Assembly: GCA_942491145.1 (NCBI GenBank) | Contig: CALOBC010000061.1 | Span: 62,001 to 126,000 of the forward strand | Length of the DNA: 64,000 nucleotides | Reading direction: 5' to 3' | From: CAXQUZ01 sp942491145 | GTDB taxonomy: Bacteria; Myxococcota_A; UBA796; UBA2385 | Part shown: in pieces, positions 9,056 to 18,445 of the stretch | How positions within the stretch are numbered: position 1 is the stretch's first letter | How the letters are laid out: every line of letters begins with the position of its first letter | Notes under the pieces: generated by a model | What the model was told of the DNA's origin: nothing | Seen by the model: the letters and a program-made list of their open reading frames with translations, nothing else | The model's database searches: none | Position numbers and translations under genes: made by a program

Positions 9056-9936
9056 GCCTGTTCGTCAAGTTCTGGGGTGTGCGGGGCTCGATCCCCGTGC
9101 CGGGCATCACCACCCGCCGCTACGGCGGAAACACCGCGTGCGTGGAGGTCCGCAGCGCACGCTCTCGGTTTGTCCTCGACGCGGGCACCGGCATCCGAGA
9201 GCTGGGCATCGCCATGGCCGCAGAAGCCGGGCCCCAGCGGGTGCACCTGCTCATCAGCCACGCGCACTGGGACCACATCCAGGGCTTTCCGTTCTTCTCG
9301 CCCGCCTACGAGGCCCGGTCCCAGATCCACGTCTACGGGGTCGAGCCCGGCGACGATCGAATGCACCGCTTGCTGTCGGGCCAGATGCACTCCAGCTACT
9401 TCCCCGTGCAGTTCTCGGACCTCGCGGGCGCCATTGTCGCGGCCGACCTCAGCGGCGGCCAGTGCACCATCGACGACGTCGACGTGCGCGCGCTTCCCGT
9501 GTTCCACCCGGGCGGCTGCCTCAGCTTCCGGCTCTCCCAGGGCACGAGCTCCGTGGTCTATGCCACCGACAACGAGCTGGATCAGGTCCTGGTCAATCCC
9601 GAGCTCGCTGCCGGCACATCTGGCGGGCCCCTCAGACGCCTTCCCGATGCCCTTGTGGACTTTGCGGCGGGTGCAAGCTTGCTCATCGCCGATGGCCAAT
9701 ACACGGATCTCGGCTACACCAACCACCGAGGCTGGGGCCACTCCCGCGCGACCACTGCCGTCGACTTTGCCGTTCAGGCGGGCGTTCCCAAGCTCGCCAT
9801 CTTCCACCACGACCCGATGCAGACCGATGCAGAGGTCGAAGAGAAGATCGACGCTTGCCGCCAGCGGGTCGTCGAGTTGGACGCCCAGCTGGAGGTCTTC
9901 GCGGCCCGAGAAGGCGTGGAGCTTCGGCTCGACTGA
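9052..9936 (+). CDS. MBL-fold metallo-hydrolase
   Basis: A 294-residue cytoplasmic member of the metallo-beta-lactamase fold. The metal-binding motif HAHWDH is at residues 70-75. Downstream ligand candidates are the His of VFHPGG, the Asp of YATDNE and the His pair in IFHHDP. The N-terminus VKFWGVRGSIPVPG with the later RYGGNTACVEV is typical of the RNase Z/PhnP-like branch often found beside cyclic-nucleotide or FHA signalling genes. The substrate is unknown; hydrolysis of a phosphodiester is the usual guess. It starts within the stop of the FHA gene. Confidence 0.87.
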   Translation: MSLFVKFWGVRGSIPVPGITTRRYGGNTACVEVRSARSRFVLDAGTGIRELGIAMAAEAGPQRVHLLISHAHWDHIQGFPFFSPAYEARSQIHVYGVEPGDDRMHRLLSGQMHSSYFPVQFSDLAGAIVAADLSGGQCTIDDVDVRALPVFHPGGCLSFRLSQGTSSVVYATDNELDQVLVNPELAAGTSGGPLRRLPDALVDFAAGASLLIADGQYTDLGYTNHRGWGHSRATTAVDFAVQAGVPKLAIFHHDPMQTDAEVEEKIDACRQRVVELDAQLEVFAAREGVELRLD

Positions 9937-9982
9937 GCCGGATGGGCTGCGATCCAGTCACCTTGCGCCCCGCGGCCGGCGT

Positions 9983-9993
9983 TGTGCTAGGCT
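9983..9993 (+). promoter_or_regulatory. Possible extended -10 element before desaturase gene
   Basis: TGTGCTAGGCT sits 28 bases before the desaturase ATG. It contains a TG dinucleotide one base before a TAGGCT hexamer (3 of 6 matches to TATAAT). A TTGCGC at 9963-9968 could be a -35 box, although the 19-base spacing is long. Similar GCTA-centred elements occur before other genes in the window. This is a guess from pattern only. Confidence 0.3.
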
Positions 9994-10020
9994 TGGGTCT
10001 TGCCGACGGAGGCCCCGGTC

Positions 10021-11052
10021 ATGCCCCCCCAGTCCCCGGTCCCCGCAGCCCCCGTCGTCGAGGCGTCGTCTGCACGCACCGCAGCGTTTGCCGCTCGGCT
10101 CAAGACCCTGCGCACGGACCACCGCAATGTTGCGTTGCCAGGGCTGATTGCGGCCTACATCGGCGTCGCCCTGCTGCTCATCTCGCCGGCGGTGCTGTCC
10201 CCGTGGCACTTGCTGTGGACCTTGCCGTTGATGGGCATTCTGCAGTATCGCATCGTCATCTCCGGCCACGAGGCCGTGCACCAAACCCTCGTCTGGCCTC
10301 GTGCCCTCAATGAAGCCTTGGGTGTGTTTGGACAAGCCTTGGTTGGCGTTAACTTCGCCGCATACCGCATCCAACACATGGACCACCACAAAGTCCGCAC
10401 CCGCGCCGATGATCCCGATGGTCACATCTATGGCTGGGTGGTGGAGGCCGCCCCCGGGGCCCGTCGACTCGCTGTTCTGTTGTTCGGGACGTTTGTTGAG
10501 ATCGTGATCAAGATCTACCAAAAGGGCACCGGCGGCATCGGCAACAAAGACACCCACTCCGCCACGGTCTCGTCGGCCAAGCGGCGGCACACCTTGTACG
10601 TGATCGGCGCTCAGCTCAGCCTCATCGCGATCTGTTGGGCGACCACCGGGTGGTTCTGGGGCTACCTCGTGATGTGGATAGCGCCCCTCTTCATTGTGGC
10701 GGTGTTCCTCAACCGATGCCGCATTGTTGTGGAGCATGGGCTCGCCCAGCTCATCGCCCAACGTCTGCCCGGCGGCTTCCAGGAATTCGGTGGGCTGCGC
10801 ATTCCCACCGTCGACATTGTGCCCCATCCCGTCGAAGGGTGGTTGTTCGCGCCCTTCCGTTTCAACTACCACTGCTGCCACCACCTGTTCATGGCCGTGC
10901 CACACTACAACCTGCCCGCGCTGCGCGACCTGCTCCGTGAGCACCAATACAGCGGCTACCACGAGGTTCACGGCAGCTACTTGCAAGCGCTCGTCCGCTG
11001 CATTCAGGACGACACAACAGCGTCGCCGGCTGCACCGGCACAATCCCGCTAA
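10021..11052 (+). CDS. Membrane fatty acid desaturase
   Basis: A 343-residue polytopic diiron desaturase. The three histidine boxes are visible: HEAVH (83-87), HMDHH (119-123) and HCCHH (284-288), arranged around two pairs of hydrophobic segments as in membrane-bound acyl-lipid/acyl-CoA desaturases and related hydroxylases. An additional His at VVEHG (about 239) fits the family. The likely reaction is oxygen-dependent double-bond insertion or hydroxylation of a lipid in the inner membrane; position and substrate cannot be told. ATG 10021 was chosen over TTG 10000. A Pro/Ala-rich tail ends the protein. It is flanked by the MBL hydrolase and a secreted nucleotidase-like gene on the same strand. 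Confidence 0.85.
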   Translation: MPPQSPVPAAPVVEASSARTAAFAARLKTLRTDHRNVALPGLIAAYIGVALLLISPAVLSPWHLLWTLPLMGILQYRIVISGHEAVHQTLVWPRALNEALGVFGQALVGVNFAAYRIQHMDHHKVRTRADDPDGHIYGWVVEAAPGARRLAVLLFGTFVEIVIKIYQKGTGGIGNKDTHSATVSSAKRRHTLYVIGAQLSLIAICWATTGWFWGYLVMWIAPLFIVAVFLNRCRIVVEHGLAQLIAQRLPGGFQEFGGLRIPTVDIVPHPVEGWLFAPFRFNYHCCHHLFMAVPHYNLPALRDLLREHQYSGYHEVHGSYLQALVRCIQDDTTASPAAPAQSR

Positions 11053-11124
11053 GGCCGACCGAGACGACCATCTTGCGCCCGCCGCACGGTCACCTCTCTA
11101 CGCCTGTTGCCCTGGAATGTCCTG

Positions 11125-13992
11125 ATGCTCGGACTTGTCGCCGCGCTCTCTGCACTTGCTCTGCCCGCCCTTGCACAGCCCGCCCCCACCGAGCCAGCCA
11201 CGACCGAGCCCCGGCCTGCCCAGAGCGGAACCGACCTGGACGCCGCCAACCTGGGGGCCACCGACGCGCAGGACCCTCCCGAAGTGCGGGATCCCAGCGG
11301 CACGCTGCGCATCGTCTACACGGGTGGACTGGGGGGGATTGGCTCGGGCAGCAGCCGCTTCTCGATTCTCGGGGCCCTTCGCGGGGCGGCCCTGCGCACC
11401 GGCCAAGCGTTTGTTGAGCCACAGATCGACCACGGCACCCTCGCCAAGCGGGGCCACATCTTGCGGGTCGACGGCAAGATTGCGCCACTGCTCGACTTTC
11501 TCAACGCCGGTGGGGTCGAGTGCGGCGCACCGACCCCCGCGTGGGCGCTCGCAGATGTCACCGACGTTGTGTTGTTCGACACCGCACCCACCGAGAACCA
11601 CGCGAAGATGCTGGAGGCCTTGAGCTCCCCGCACATCGACATGGAGCGGCGCACCTGCACCAGCGCTGGCGGCGGCGAAGCCACCCTGTGGAGCCCGGCG
11701 GGACAGCCCCTTCCCAAGGACTTCTCGCCCCGCACCTGGGAGTTCCGCCGGGCCCTCACCAACGATGACTTGACCATCGTGAGCCGTCCCGTCGACGAGG
11801 CCAGCCGCCGGGTCCACCGCACCGCGGCCCTGATGAAGGCGCGGTCGGGCTCACCCACGCTATACGTCGACGCGGGCTCCTTCGTGGACGGCGCGTCCAG
11901 TGTGCAAGGTGGCGCACTGTCGCTGCATCGTGCGCTCGGCTTCGACACCCTCCAGCGGTTGGCCCCCAGCGTGCTGGTCCCCGGTGACACCGAGCTGGTC
12001 GCGGGCGCCAACCAGTTCTTCCAGGACATCGCCGGCCGGGACCTCCCGTACATTGCGACCAACTGGCGCGTTGAAGGGGACGCGACCGGACTGGAGCTGC
12101 CGCCGTACCGCATCGTCGAGGCCGAGACGGCGGGCGGCACCGTGCGGGTGGGCTTCGTGGGGATCCTGTCCCCCAGCCTCATCGCGAGCGCCCCCCAGCT
12201 GGCTGTGGATGGCGTGGCCATCACCGATCCCATCACCAGCGTGCAACCCATCATCGACGACTTGTACGAGCTGGATCCCCCGGTGGACCTGATCGTGGCG
12301 CTGACCACCGCGCCCGGGCCCGAGCTGTCCGAGCTTCGCCGAAAGCTACGTGGCGTCGACATTCTCATCGGTGACCCGACCTTCGCCACCCTGCGTGTGG
12401 AGCGCCGAGAGGCCGATCTGCGCCAGCTCCCCTCGGATGCCAAGGGCGCACCGCTCACGGCACCGATGGACGGCTTGGCCACGCTCGACATCCTGCTCAA
12501 GGGCCAACCCCTGCGGCCCACCACCCTCGGCATCGAAGCCGTGCACCTCTTCGATGATGCCCCCCGCGACCCCACGGTGGGCGGGGCGGTGATGGACACC
12601 CGCCTCCAGGTCTACCCGCCGCTGGACCGCCCGCTGCTCGGGCCCCCTGTCGCATCCCAGACCTGGTCGGAAGCCGACTGGAACACGCTGGTGTGCGAGG
12701 CCGTGCGCCAACAGACCGATGCGGACGTGGTCCTGCTGCGGGAGCTGCCCCCGCCCCCACGCTTCCCCGGCACCGCGTCCGCGCTGAGTGTGGTCGACAG
12801 CCTCGCGCTGCTCGACACCCTCGAAGTGCACCAGCTGCCCGGCACCAACATGCAGCGCCTCGCCGACCGCGCGGGCTCCATCCCCGTGGTCTGTGGCGTC
12901 ACCCCCGGCGCCCGGCTGTGGAAGGTGGGCCAGCGCTGGCTCGACATCGACCGCAGCTACCGGGTGGTCACCACCGGCGTCACCGTGAAGGGCACCCCCG
13001 CGGGCGACATCCTCGCTGGGCTGCGGTCCACCCGCGTCCTCGACAAGCCGGGCGTGAAGCCGGTCCTGCGCCCTGACGGCACGCCGATGACCTTGCACGA
13101 CGCCGCGATGGGCCGACTGAACACCCTCGCCGCCGACGGCAAGGTGGTCGACAGCGCCGACATCATCATGAAGGAGACCCCGGCCCTCATGCAGCCCCTG
13201 TGGCTGCTGCGGCTGCGGCAGATCTCGCTGTCCACCGAGACCTTCCAGGGCACCGACAACGACAGCTACGCATCGGTCCCCGAGACCCTGGTGACCAGCC
13301 CGTCGAGCTTCACCTTTGGCACCGTGGGTGACCTCGCGCTTGAGTATACGAGCGCGCGACTGTGGACCGACATGCGCTTCCGCACTGCATTCACGCAGCT
13401 CTCCATCGACGCAGAGGACCCCGAAGAGACCGCCGATGACTGGGTCCTGTCGACGTCGTGGGCCTTGCCCGGCGCGGCCATCCCGATGGACACCAAGTTC
13501 CAAGTGATGCCGTTTACCGAGCTCGCCTACGACAGCGACTACACCCCCGTGGAGCTGGAAGACGGCACCTTGTCCACCCACCAGGCCGACCTCTCGCTGA
13601 CCCTCGGCATGTCCGCCCTCCGCACCGGCCCCATCCGTGCCCTCCGCGCGGGCGGCTTTGCCAACCGGGACATGGCGCGGCTGTCCGACAAGCCCATGGA
13701 GTACGGCGGAAAGCTCGACTGGGAGACCTATCAGTCCATCGGCTCGGCGGTGGTCTGGACCACCTACGGCTCGGTGCAGCTCTGGGCGAACACCCCCGAT
13801 GATGACGAGAGCGACCTGCGGCTGCGCGGGTTTGCAGAGACGCGGTTCTCCCTTCCGTTGGCCCGCTGGTTGAACATCTCAACCTATGGACAGGGCCTGC
13901 TGGTGAAGGGCCGGGTGCCCACCACCGATGAGTACGGCGGCACGTGGCTGGTCGGCGCGAGCTTCGATGCTGTGGGCGCCTTCAGGCTGTAG
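11125..13992 (+). CDS. Secreted 5'-nucleotidase-like protein with predicted outer-membrane barrel tail
   Basis: A 955-residue protein with signal peptide (MLGLVAALSALALPALA). Residues about 50-700 follow the layout of secreted UshA/5'-nucleotidase proteins: an N-terminal metallophosphatase-like part (LRIVYTGGLGG; VLVPGDTELVAGANQF; VGFVGILSPS; DPITSVQPIIDDL; VDLIVALTTAPG) and a C-terminal 5'-nucleotidase-like half (WNTLVCEAVRQQTDADVVLLREL; YRVVTTGVTVKG). The usual metal ligands (Asp-x-His near the start, Asn-His-Glu) are not present at the expected places, so catalysis is doubtful. The last about 230 residues are amphipathic strands with aromatic girdles (LALEYTSARLWTDMRF; SAVVWTTYGSVQLWAN; RWLNISTYGQGLLVKG), suggesting a beta-barrel or cell-surface beta domain. 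ATG 11125 places the signal peptide correctly. Confidence 0.65.
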   Translation: MLGLVAALSALALPALAQPAPTEPATTEPRPAQSGTDLDAANLGATDAQDPPEVRDPSGTLRIVYTGGLGGIGSGSSRFSILGALRGAALRTGQAFVEPQIDHGTLAKRGHILRVDGKIAPLLDFLNAGGVECGAPTPAWALADVTDVVLFDTAPTENHAKMLEALSSPHIDMERRTCTSAGGGEATLWSPAGQPLPKDFSPRTWEFRRALTNDDLTIVSRPVDEASRRVHRTAALMKARSGSPTLYVDAGSFVDGASSVQGGALSLHRALGFDTLQRLAPSVLVPGDTELVAGANQFFQDIAGRDLPYIATNWRVEGDATGLELPPYRIVEAETAGGTVRVGFVGILSPSLIASAPQLAVDGVAITDPITSVQPIIDDLYELDPPVDLIVALTTAPGPELSELRRKLRGVDILIGDPTFATLRVERREADLRQLPSDAKGAPLTAPMDGLATLDILLKGQPLRPTTLGIEAVHLFDDAPRDPTVGGAVMDTRLQVYPPLDRPLLGPPVASQTWSEADWNTLVCEAVRQQTDADVVLLRELPPPPRFPGTASALSVVDSLALLDTLEVHQLPGTNMQRLADRAGSIPVVCGVTPGARLWKVGQRWLDIDRSYRVVTTGVTVKGTPAGDILAGLRSTRVLDKPGVKPVLRPDGTPMTLHDAAMGRLNTLAADGKVVDSADIIMKETPALMQPLWLLRLRQISLSTETFQGTDNDSYASVPETLVTSPSSFTFGTVGDLALEYTSARLWTDMRFRTAFTQLSIDAEDPEETADDWVLSTSWALPGAAIPMDTKFQVMPFTELAYDSDYTPVELEDGTLSTHQADLSLTLGMSALRTGPIRALRAGGFANRDMARLSDKPMEYGGKLDWETYQSIGSAVVWTTYGSVQLWANTPDDDESDLRLRGFAETRFSLPLARWLNISTYGQGLLVKGRVPTTDEYGGTWLVGASFDAVGAFRL

Positions 13993-14013
13993 GCCCGCGC
14001 GGCGAGCTCCCCT

Positions 14014-17000
14014 TCAGCGGCCTTCGTTGGAGGGGATGTCATTGCCGATCTTCACGCCCACCATCAGCTGAAACGGGGCGGCCGGACGGGCCCCGACAGG
14101 CCGCCAGGACGTCAGCGTGGTCTCGCTGGTGAGGTTGGTCGCGGTCGTGTAGAGCAACAGCCAGTCGGTGGCCCGCACCCGCGCGGATGCGTCGAGCATC
14201 ACCAGCGCCGGGATGTCGGTGCTGGACGCCGGGAAGAGACCGGCCTGGTCCAGCATGCCTCCCCGGGCCGACACACTCATCCCCAGGTCGAACCGGGGGT
14301 GGGCGAGCACCACTTGAGCGTTGCCTTGCTGGCGGGGCAGGTAGGGCAGAAAGTCCCCGCGCAGCACCTCGCCGAACTGGGGAAAGTCCGACTCAAAGGT
14401 GGACAGGAACTGGGCCTGGGTGGCCGTCCAGGTCGCCGACACCGGCATCGAGAATGCCCCGGGCAGCAGGATGGTCACCGCGCCCACCGCTTCGAGGCCA
14501 ACGATGCGGGCGGCCCCCCCGTTGAACTGTCCGTCGAGGCTGGACCCATCACAGCCACCCGAGAAGGTGCAGGCCCCGACGATGTTGCGGTACTGGTTGT
14601 AGAACCCGACCAGCTCGATGCGACCGGCAGCCCCCGCAGCACGAAGGCCCGCCTCGGAATTCCAGCTCAGCTCGGGCTGCACGTCTTCGGCCGCACCGGG
14701 GGAGACCGGCGAGAAGCCCCGGTAGGTGCCCACAAAGCCGTCGAGCCAGCGGGTCAGCTCGACCAGTGTGCCGACGCCGGGCAAGACTGTCGTGCGGGTC
14801 GCCGGCGGCACCCCGGCTTCGCCCACGTCTTTGCGGTCGGTGTGGACCACCTCCACCCGTCCCCCCGGCAGGATGTGCACCCGGCCGATGCCCAGGTCTT
14901 CGTGGGCATGCACCGCGAGGGCACGGGCTTCTGCGTCGCTGTCGGTGGTGGTCACCGTGTCGACCGTGCGGTCCTGGGCGAGGCTGCCCCCGGTCATGTC
15001 AAACGCGTCTTCGGTGTGCAGTCGGTAGACGTCGTCCCCCTGCAGCCGTATGCCCGTCTCGAAGACACTCTCGAGCTTGCCCTCCCGGTGGGTCCAGCGC
15101 AGGTCGGACTGGATTCCGTACGAATTGAAGCGCCGGTCGTTGACGCCGATCCAGAGCTGCTGGTCGGCGTTTGTCGTGTCGGCCTCGCCTCTGAGAATAC
15201 CCATGTAGAGGGCACCCTGGCCGGTGCTGGGGTCGTCTTGGAGCAGCGCGTGGGTGTCGATGTTGCTGCCAAAGTGGTTGAACTTGCGCCACTGCCGAGA
15301 GAAGTAGTGGTGGTAGGCCACCGTGCGCATCTGCACCCCGTCCGCCAGCCGCGTGGACCACGCCAGCTCGGCTTGGGTGCGCTGCCAGTCCATCAGGCCC
15401 AGGGCGGACGCCGCATAGCGTCGGTAGGGCGTGCGCTCGATGTCGCCGGTGCTCAGACCCAGGTAGGTCTCATTGGACGTCTCGCGGGCGTAGCCAAGCT
15501 TGAGCTGAAGCGCGTGCTGGTCGCCCAAGCGCACGCCTGACTTCAGCATGAATTCCGAGCGTCCAAAGCCGGTGGCGCCGCCGCCGTCCAGCTCCTTGAA
15601 GCCATTGCTGCGCAGGTGCACGCCCTCGACCACCACACCTGCGGTCTCATTGCCGACACCCGCGTAGCCATGGCCCTTGAAGGTCCCCCGCATGCCGCCG
15701 GCCACGTCGATTCGCGCGACGGTCTCGGTGGGCACCGGTCGGGTGAGCAGGTTGATGGCACCGCCCACCGTCTGGGGTCCGTGGCGGGTGGCGGCCGGTC
15801 CCTTGAACACCTCCAGCCCCACCAGCCGGGTCGACATCGGGAAGTAGTAGGCCGCGGGGGCGGCGTAGGGTGCCGGGGCCAGCAGCACCCCGTCCTCCAT
15901 CAACGTCACCTTGGCCGACCGGTCGCTGTTCGCCCCCCGAATGCCAATGTTGGGCCGCAGCCCAAAGCCGTCCTCGCCGCGGGTGCTCACGCCGGCCACG
16001 CTCGTGTTGAGAATACGCTCCACGTCATCATACTCGAACTGTTCCAACACCGCCTCGTCCACGGTCTGGGCCGAGCCCGCCACCCTCGGCGTGCCCAGCT
16101 CATCGGTCACGATGATCTCGATGCCGATGTCGTCCTTGACAATCTTGTCGTCGTCGGCCCGAGCCGCGTTGGGCCACAGGGACAGCACCAACACCCCGCA
16201 CACACCCATGCCGGAGCGGTGGCCGCCCCACACATCGCGGACGGGCCCAAACCAAGCGCTCAGCAGGGTGTCGTCGTGGTTGCGCTCGGCGGCGGGCACC
16301 CCGAAGGTCGGCGGAGGGGTCGATGCGACACGCAGGGTGCCGAGGGCGCGGTCCCACACCGCAAGCCAGGTGCCAAAGTTCACGTCATGGTCCTGTGGTT
16401 CAACACTGTGGTGCAGCTGGTGCTGGGCCGGGCTGAGCAACCACCGCTCCACCGGTTCCGGAAACCGAAGCCAGATGGCCGAGTGGCGCAGGTTGCCGAA
16501 GAGCACGTTGAGCACGAGGCCCACGGCGGGCACCCCGAGCAGCTCGATGGGGGTCGCTTGGCCGCGAAAGGCCCAGTAGAACAGGCCCGTCACCGAGCCC
16601 GTGACCACTGCACCCCGCACTTGGTACAGGGCCGACTCCACCGGATGGATTCGGTGAAAAGTGAGTGGCGTCAGCAGCTCAGCCGAGTGGTGGACCTGAT
16701 GGAACGCCCAGAGCACGCGGGAGCGATGCATCCACCAGTGAACCCCAAACCGGCTCAGGTCCCAGCACACAAAGAGCACGAGGGAGTAGGTCGCAGACAG
16801 CGCCCACAGGGGCATTGTCACGGGCTCTGGGGCGCCGACGACCCGGTCAGCCCAGCGCACACCGTGGGTGGCGAGGGTGTAGGCCAAGGTCAGCCCGCCG
16901 AGGCCCCAGACCGCCGTGAGGAGCTGGCGGCTGAGGTAGAGCTGGAGGTCAAGCCGGGTGCTGGGATGGTGCAACACCAGCTTGATCCGGTCCTTGAGGC

Positions 17001-17226
17001 CCGCGCCATCTGGCGCCCGCATCCAGTGCACCCCAGCGACGGCGAGCGCCACCAACAGGGCCACCCACCACGTCCGGCTGAGCGGGCTGGTGAACGGCTC
17101 CAGGAGCACAGCCCAGAGTTGGGAAAGGCCATCAGCCGGCACGGGCCACCTCATCTTGGCGCGCCGGTCCTGGCCACCAAGCAAACACAATCCAGCACAA
17201 GCGCACGCTGGCCGACTCGACACCAT
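14014..17226 (-). CDS. Sterol desaturase-family domain fused in frame to FecA-like TonB-dependent receptor
   Basis: One uninterrupted 1070-codon frame. Residues about 25-330 are a polytopic fatty acid hydroxylase/sterol desaturase domain with His clusters HWWMH (163-167), HQVHH (176-180), HRIH (191-194) and HQLHH (269-273). At residue 340 a new Met opens a signal-peptide-like segment (GVCGVLVLSLWPNAARA), followed by a TonB plug (RGANSDRSAKVTLMEDGVLLAPAPY; GPAATRHGPQTVGGAINLLTRPV) and about 550 residues of barrel strands, resembling ferric-citrate-type receptors. An inner-membrane enzyme joined to an outer-membrane receptor is topologically odd. Either the receptor is translated separately from an internal start (ATG 16209 or GTG 16230), or the product is cleaved at the internal signal. 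ATG 17154 is an alternative start for the whole frame. It is the last gene of the imelysin operon. Confidence 0.8.
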   Translation of the reverse strand: MVSSRPACACAGLCLLGGQDRRAKMRWPVPADGLSQLWAVLLEPFTSPLSRTWWVALLVALAVAGVHWMRAPDGAGLKDRIKLVLHHPSTRLDLQLYLSRQLLTAVWGLGGLTLAYTLATHGVRWADRVVGAPEPVTMPLWALSATYSLVLFVCWDLSRFGVHWWMHRSRVLWAFHQVHHSAELLTPLTFHRIHPVESALYQVRGAVVTGSVTGLFYWAFRGQATPIELLGVPAVGLVLNVLFGNLRHSAIWLRFPEPVERWLLSPAQHQLHHSVEPQDHDVNFGTWLAVWDRALGTLRVASTPPPTFGVPAAERNHDDTLLSAWFGPVRDVWGGHRSGMGVCGVLVLSLWPNAARADDDKIVKDDIGIEIIVTDELGTPRVAGSAQTVDEAVLEQFEYDDVERILNTSVAGVSTRGEDGFGLRPNIGIRGANSDRSAKVTLMEDGVLLAPAPYAAPAAYYFPMSTRLVGLEVFKGPAATRHGPQTVGGAINLLTRPVPTETVARIDVAGGMRGTFKGHGYAGVGNETAGVVVEGVHLRSNGFKELDGGGATGFGRSEFMLKSGVRLGDQHALQLKLGYARETSNETYLGLSTGDIERTPYRRYAASALGLMDWQRTQAELAWSTRLADGVQMRTVAYHHYFSRQWRKFNHFGSNIDTHALLQDDPSTGQGALYMGILRGEADTTNADQQLWIGVNDRRFNSYGIQSDLRWTHREGKLESVFETGIRLQGDDVYRLHTEDAFDMTGGSLAQDRTVDTVTTTDSDAEARALAVHAHEDLGIGRVHILPGGRVEVVHTDRKDVGEAGVPPATRTTVLPGVGTLVELTRWLDGFVGTYRGFSPVSPGAAEDVQPELSWNSEAGLRAAGAAGRIELVGFYNQYRNIVGACTFSGGCDGSSLDGQFNGGAARIVGLEAVGAVTILLPGAFSMPVSATWTATQAQFLSTFESDFPQFGEVLRGDFLPYLPRQQGNAQVVLAHPRFDLGMSVSARGGMLDQAGLFPASSTDIPALVMLDASARVRATDWLLLYTTATNLTSETTLTSWRPVGARPAAPFQLMVGVKIGNDIPSNEGR

Positions 17227-17247
17227 GCCGAGGCGACCCGGCCCAAG

Positions 17248-18411
17248 TCAGTCGTTGTCTCCAGCCGCCTCATCGGGGATGTCGAGGGACAGCACCGTCG
17301 CGAGGTCGCCCTTGAGGGCATCGGTGATCTCGCGCACCGCTTTGTGGAGGGCCACGAGTGCGTCGAGGTCGTCCACAAGCGCAGCGTCGATGGGCATCGA
17401 CAAGTCATCGGCGAGCACGATGGCGTGGTCAACATCCGCCAGCAACGACACCGACAGGTCCCCATGGCCCAGCTCGTCGAGCAGGTCGTCGAGGCCCACT
17501 CCTTCGCCGCCCGTGAAGACCAACCGGAAGCCCCGGAGGTTGGCCGCCACCGCCGCAGTGGAGAGCTGGGAGAACGGCAGCTCGACATCCTCCGCACACG
17601 TCTCGGCCGCACAGTCGACCAACCCGAGGGGGTGGGCCAGCTTCTCGTCCTTGGTCACCGACTCCAGGTAGAACAGGCCCCGGTAGACGGCGTTGATGCC
17701 GGCCGCTTCGCTGCCGAGGGGACCGTCCGTGCCCAAGGCAAGCTGGCCCCCCAGGTCGTCGCCAGCGGGGTCCCAGGCCTGGATCAACGCCCCGTTGGTG
17801 GCCTGCACCCGGGCAACGATGGCTCGAGCAAGGCCAGCCCGGCGGGACGCGACCCCATCGGCACCCAAGGCGTCCCAGCTGCCATCGGCATTGATGTCGA
17901 TCTGGTTGGGGCAGGCGTTGTCGGCGCCGGCGTAGAGCATGTACTCCAGGGCATCGAGCCCATAGGCGTCCACGAGGTTGTTCTCGAAGAACGAAGCGCT
18001 CTCCCAGCCCCCCTCCACCGAGACCTGGTCGACCCGGCAAGGGTTGACGCTCGGCCAGGAATAGACCTCGTCGCGCAGATCCTCGCCAATGGGCGACGTC
18101 AGCGACGACGCGGCTGGCCCGACCTGCATCAGCTCCAGCTCCTCCCACACCAGCATCGCTTCGGCAAAGGCCAGGTCCACCGCGTCACCCTGGGCGCTCG
18201 TGGTGCCGTCCCAGCCACTCACGGCTGCGTCGAGGTTGGACAGCCCGGCAGCAAACCGCACCAGGGTGGGGCTGATGACGTCGGCACCCAGGGACTTCAG
18301 CAACGACGGCGCCGCTTCGGTGTCGAGCCAGTCGTCCGTCTTGGCGGTGTCGGGCTCAATGGCACAGCCGGTGGGCTGCAACACGACAATGCCCGTCATC
18401 AGGGCAATCAC
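17248..18411 (-). CDS. Imelysin-family (peptidase M75-like) lipoprotein
   Basis: A predicted lipoprotein of about 387 residues with lipobox around Cys12 (VLQPTGC). The body has imelysin features: an N-terminal all-helical half with GWESASFFENNLVDAYGLDALEYMLYAG, where the family has its Gly-x-His-x-x-Glu and Ile-Glu-Tyr-Leu-Leu motifs; here Trp replaces the motif His. A second helical half (LVFTGGEGVGLDDLLDELGHGDL) matches the C-terminal bundle, where a phospho-site-like loop normally sits. Imelysins (IrpA, EfeO relatives) are iron-regulated periplasmic or surface proteins of iron uptake. GTG 18411 is chosen, with ATG 18399 as alternative; neither has a strong ribosome site. It lies 34 bases after the DUF4856 gene. 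Confidence 0.8.
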   Translation of the reverse strand: MIALMTGIVVLQPTGCAIEPDTAKTDDWLDTEAAPSLLKSLGADVISPTLVRFAAGLSNLDAAVSGWDGTTSAQGDAVDLAFAEAMLVWEELELMQVGPAASSLTSPIGEDLRDEVYSWPSVNPCRVDQVSVEGGWESASFFENNLVDAYGLDALEYMLYAGADNACPNQIDINADGSWDALGADGVASRRAGLARAIVARVQATNGALIQAWDPAGDDLGGQLALGTDGPLGSEAAGINAVYRGLFYLESVTKDEKLAHPLGLVDCAAETCAEDVELPFSQLSTAAVAANLRGFRLVFTGGEGVGLDDLLDELGHGDLSVSLLADVDHAIVLADDLSMPIDAALVDDLDALVALHKAVREITDALKGDLATVLSLDIPDEAAGDND

Positions 18412-18445
18412 ACCCCATGACGCGGCACCGGAGAAGTGTGGGGTG

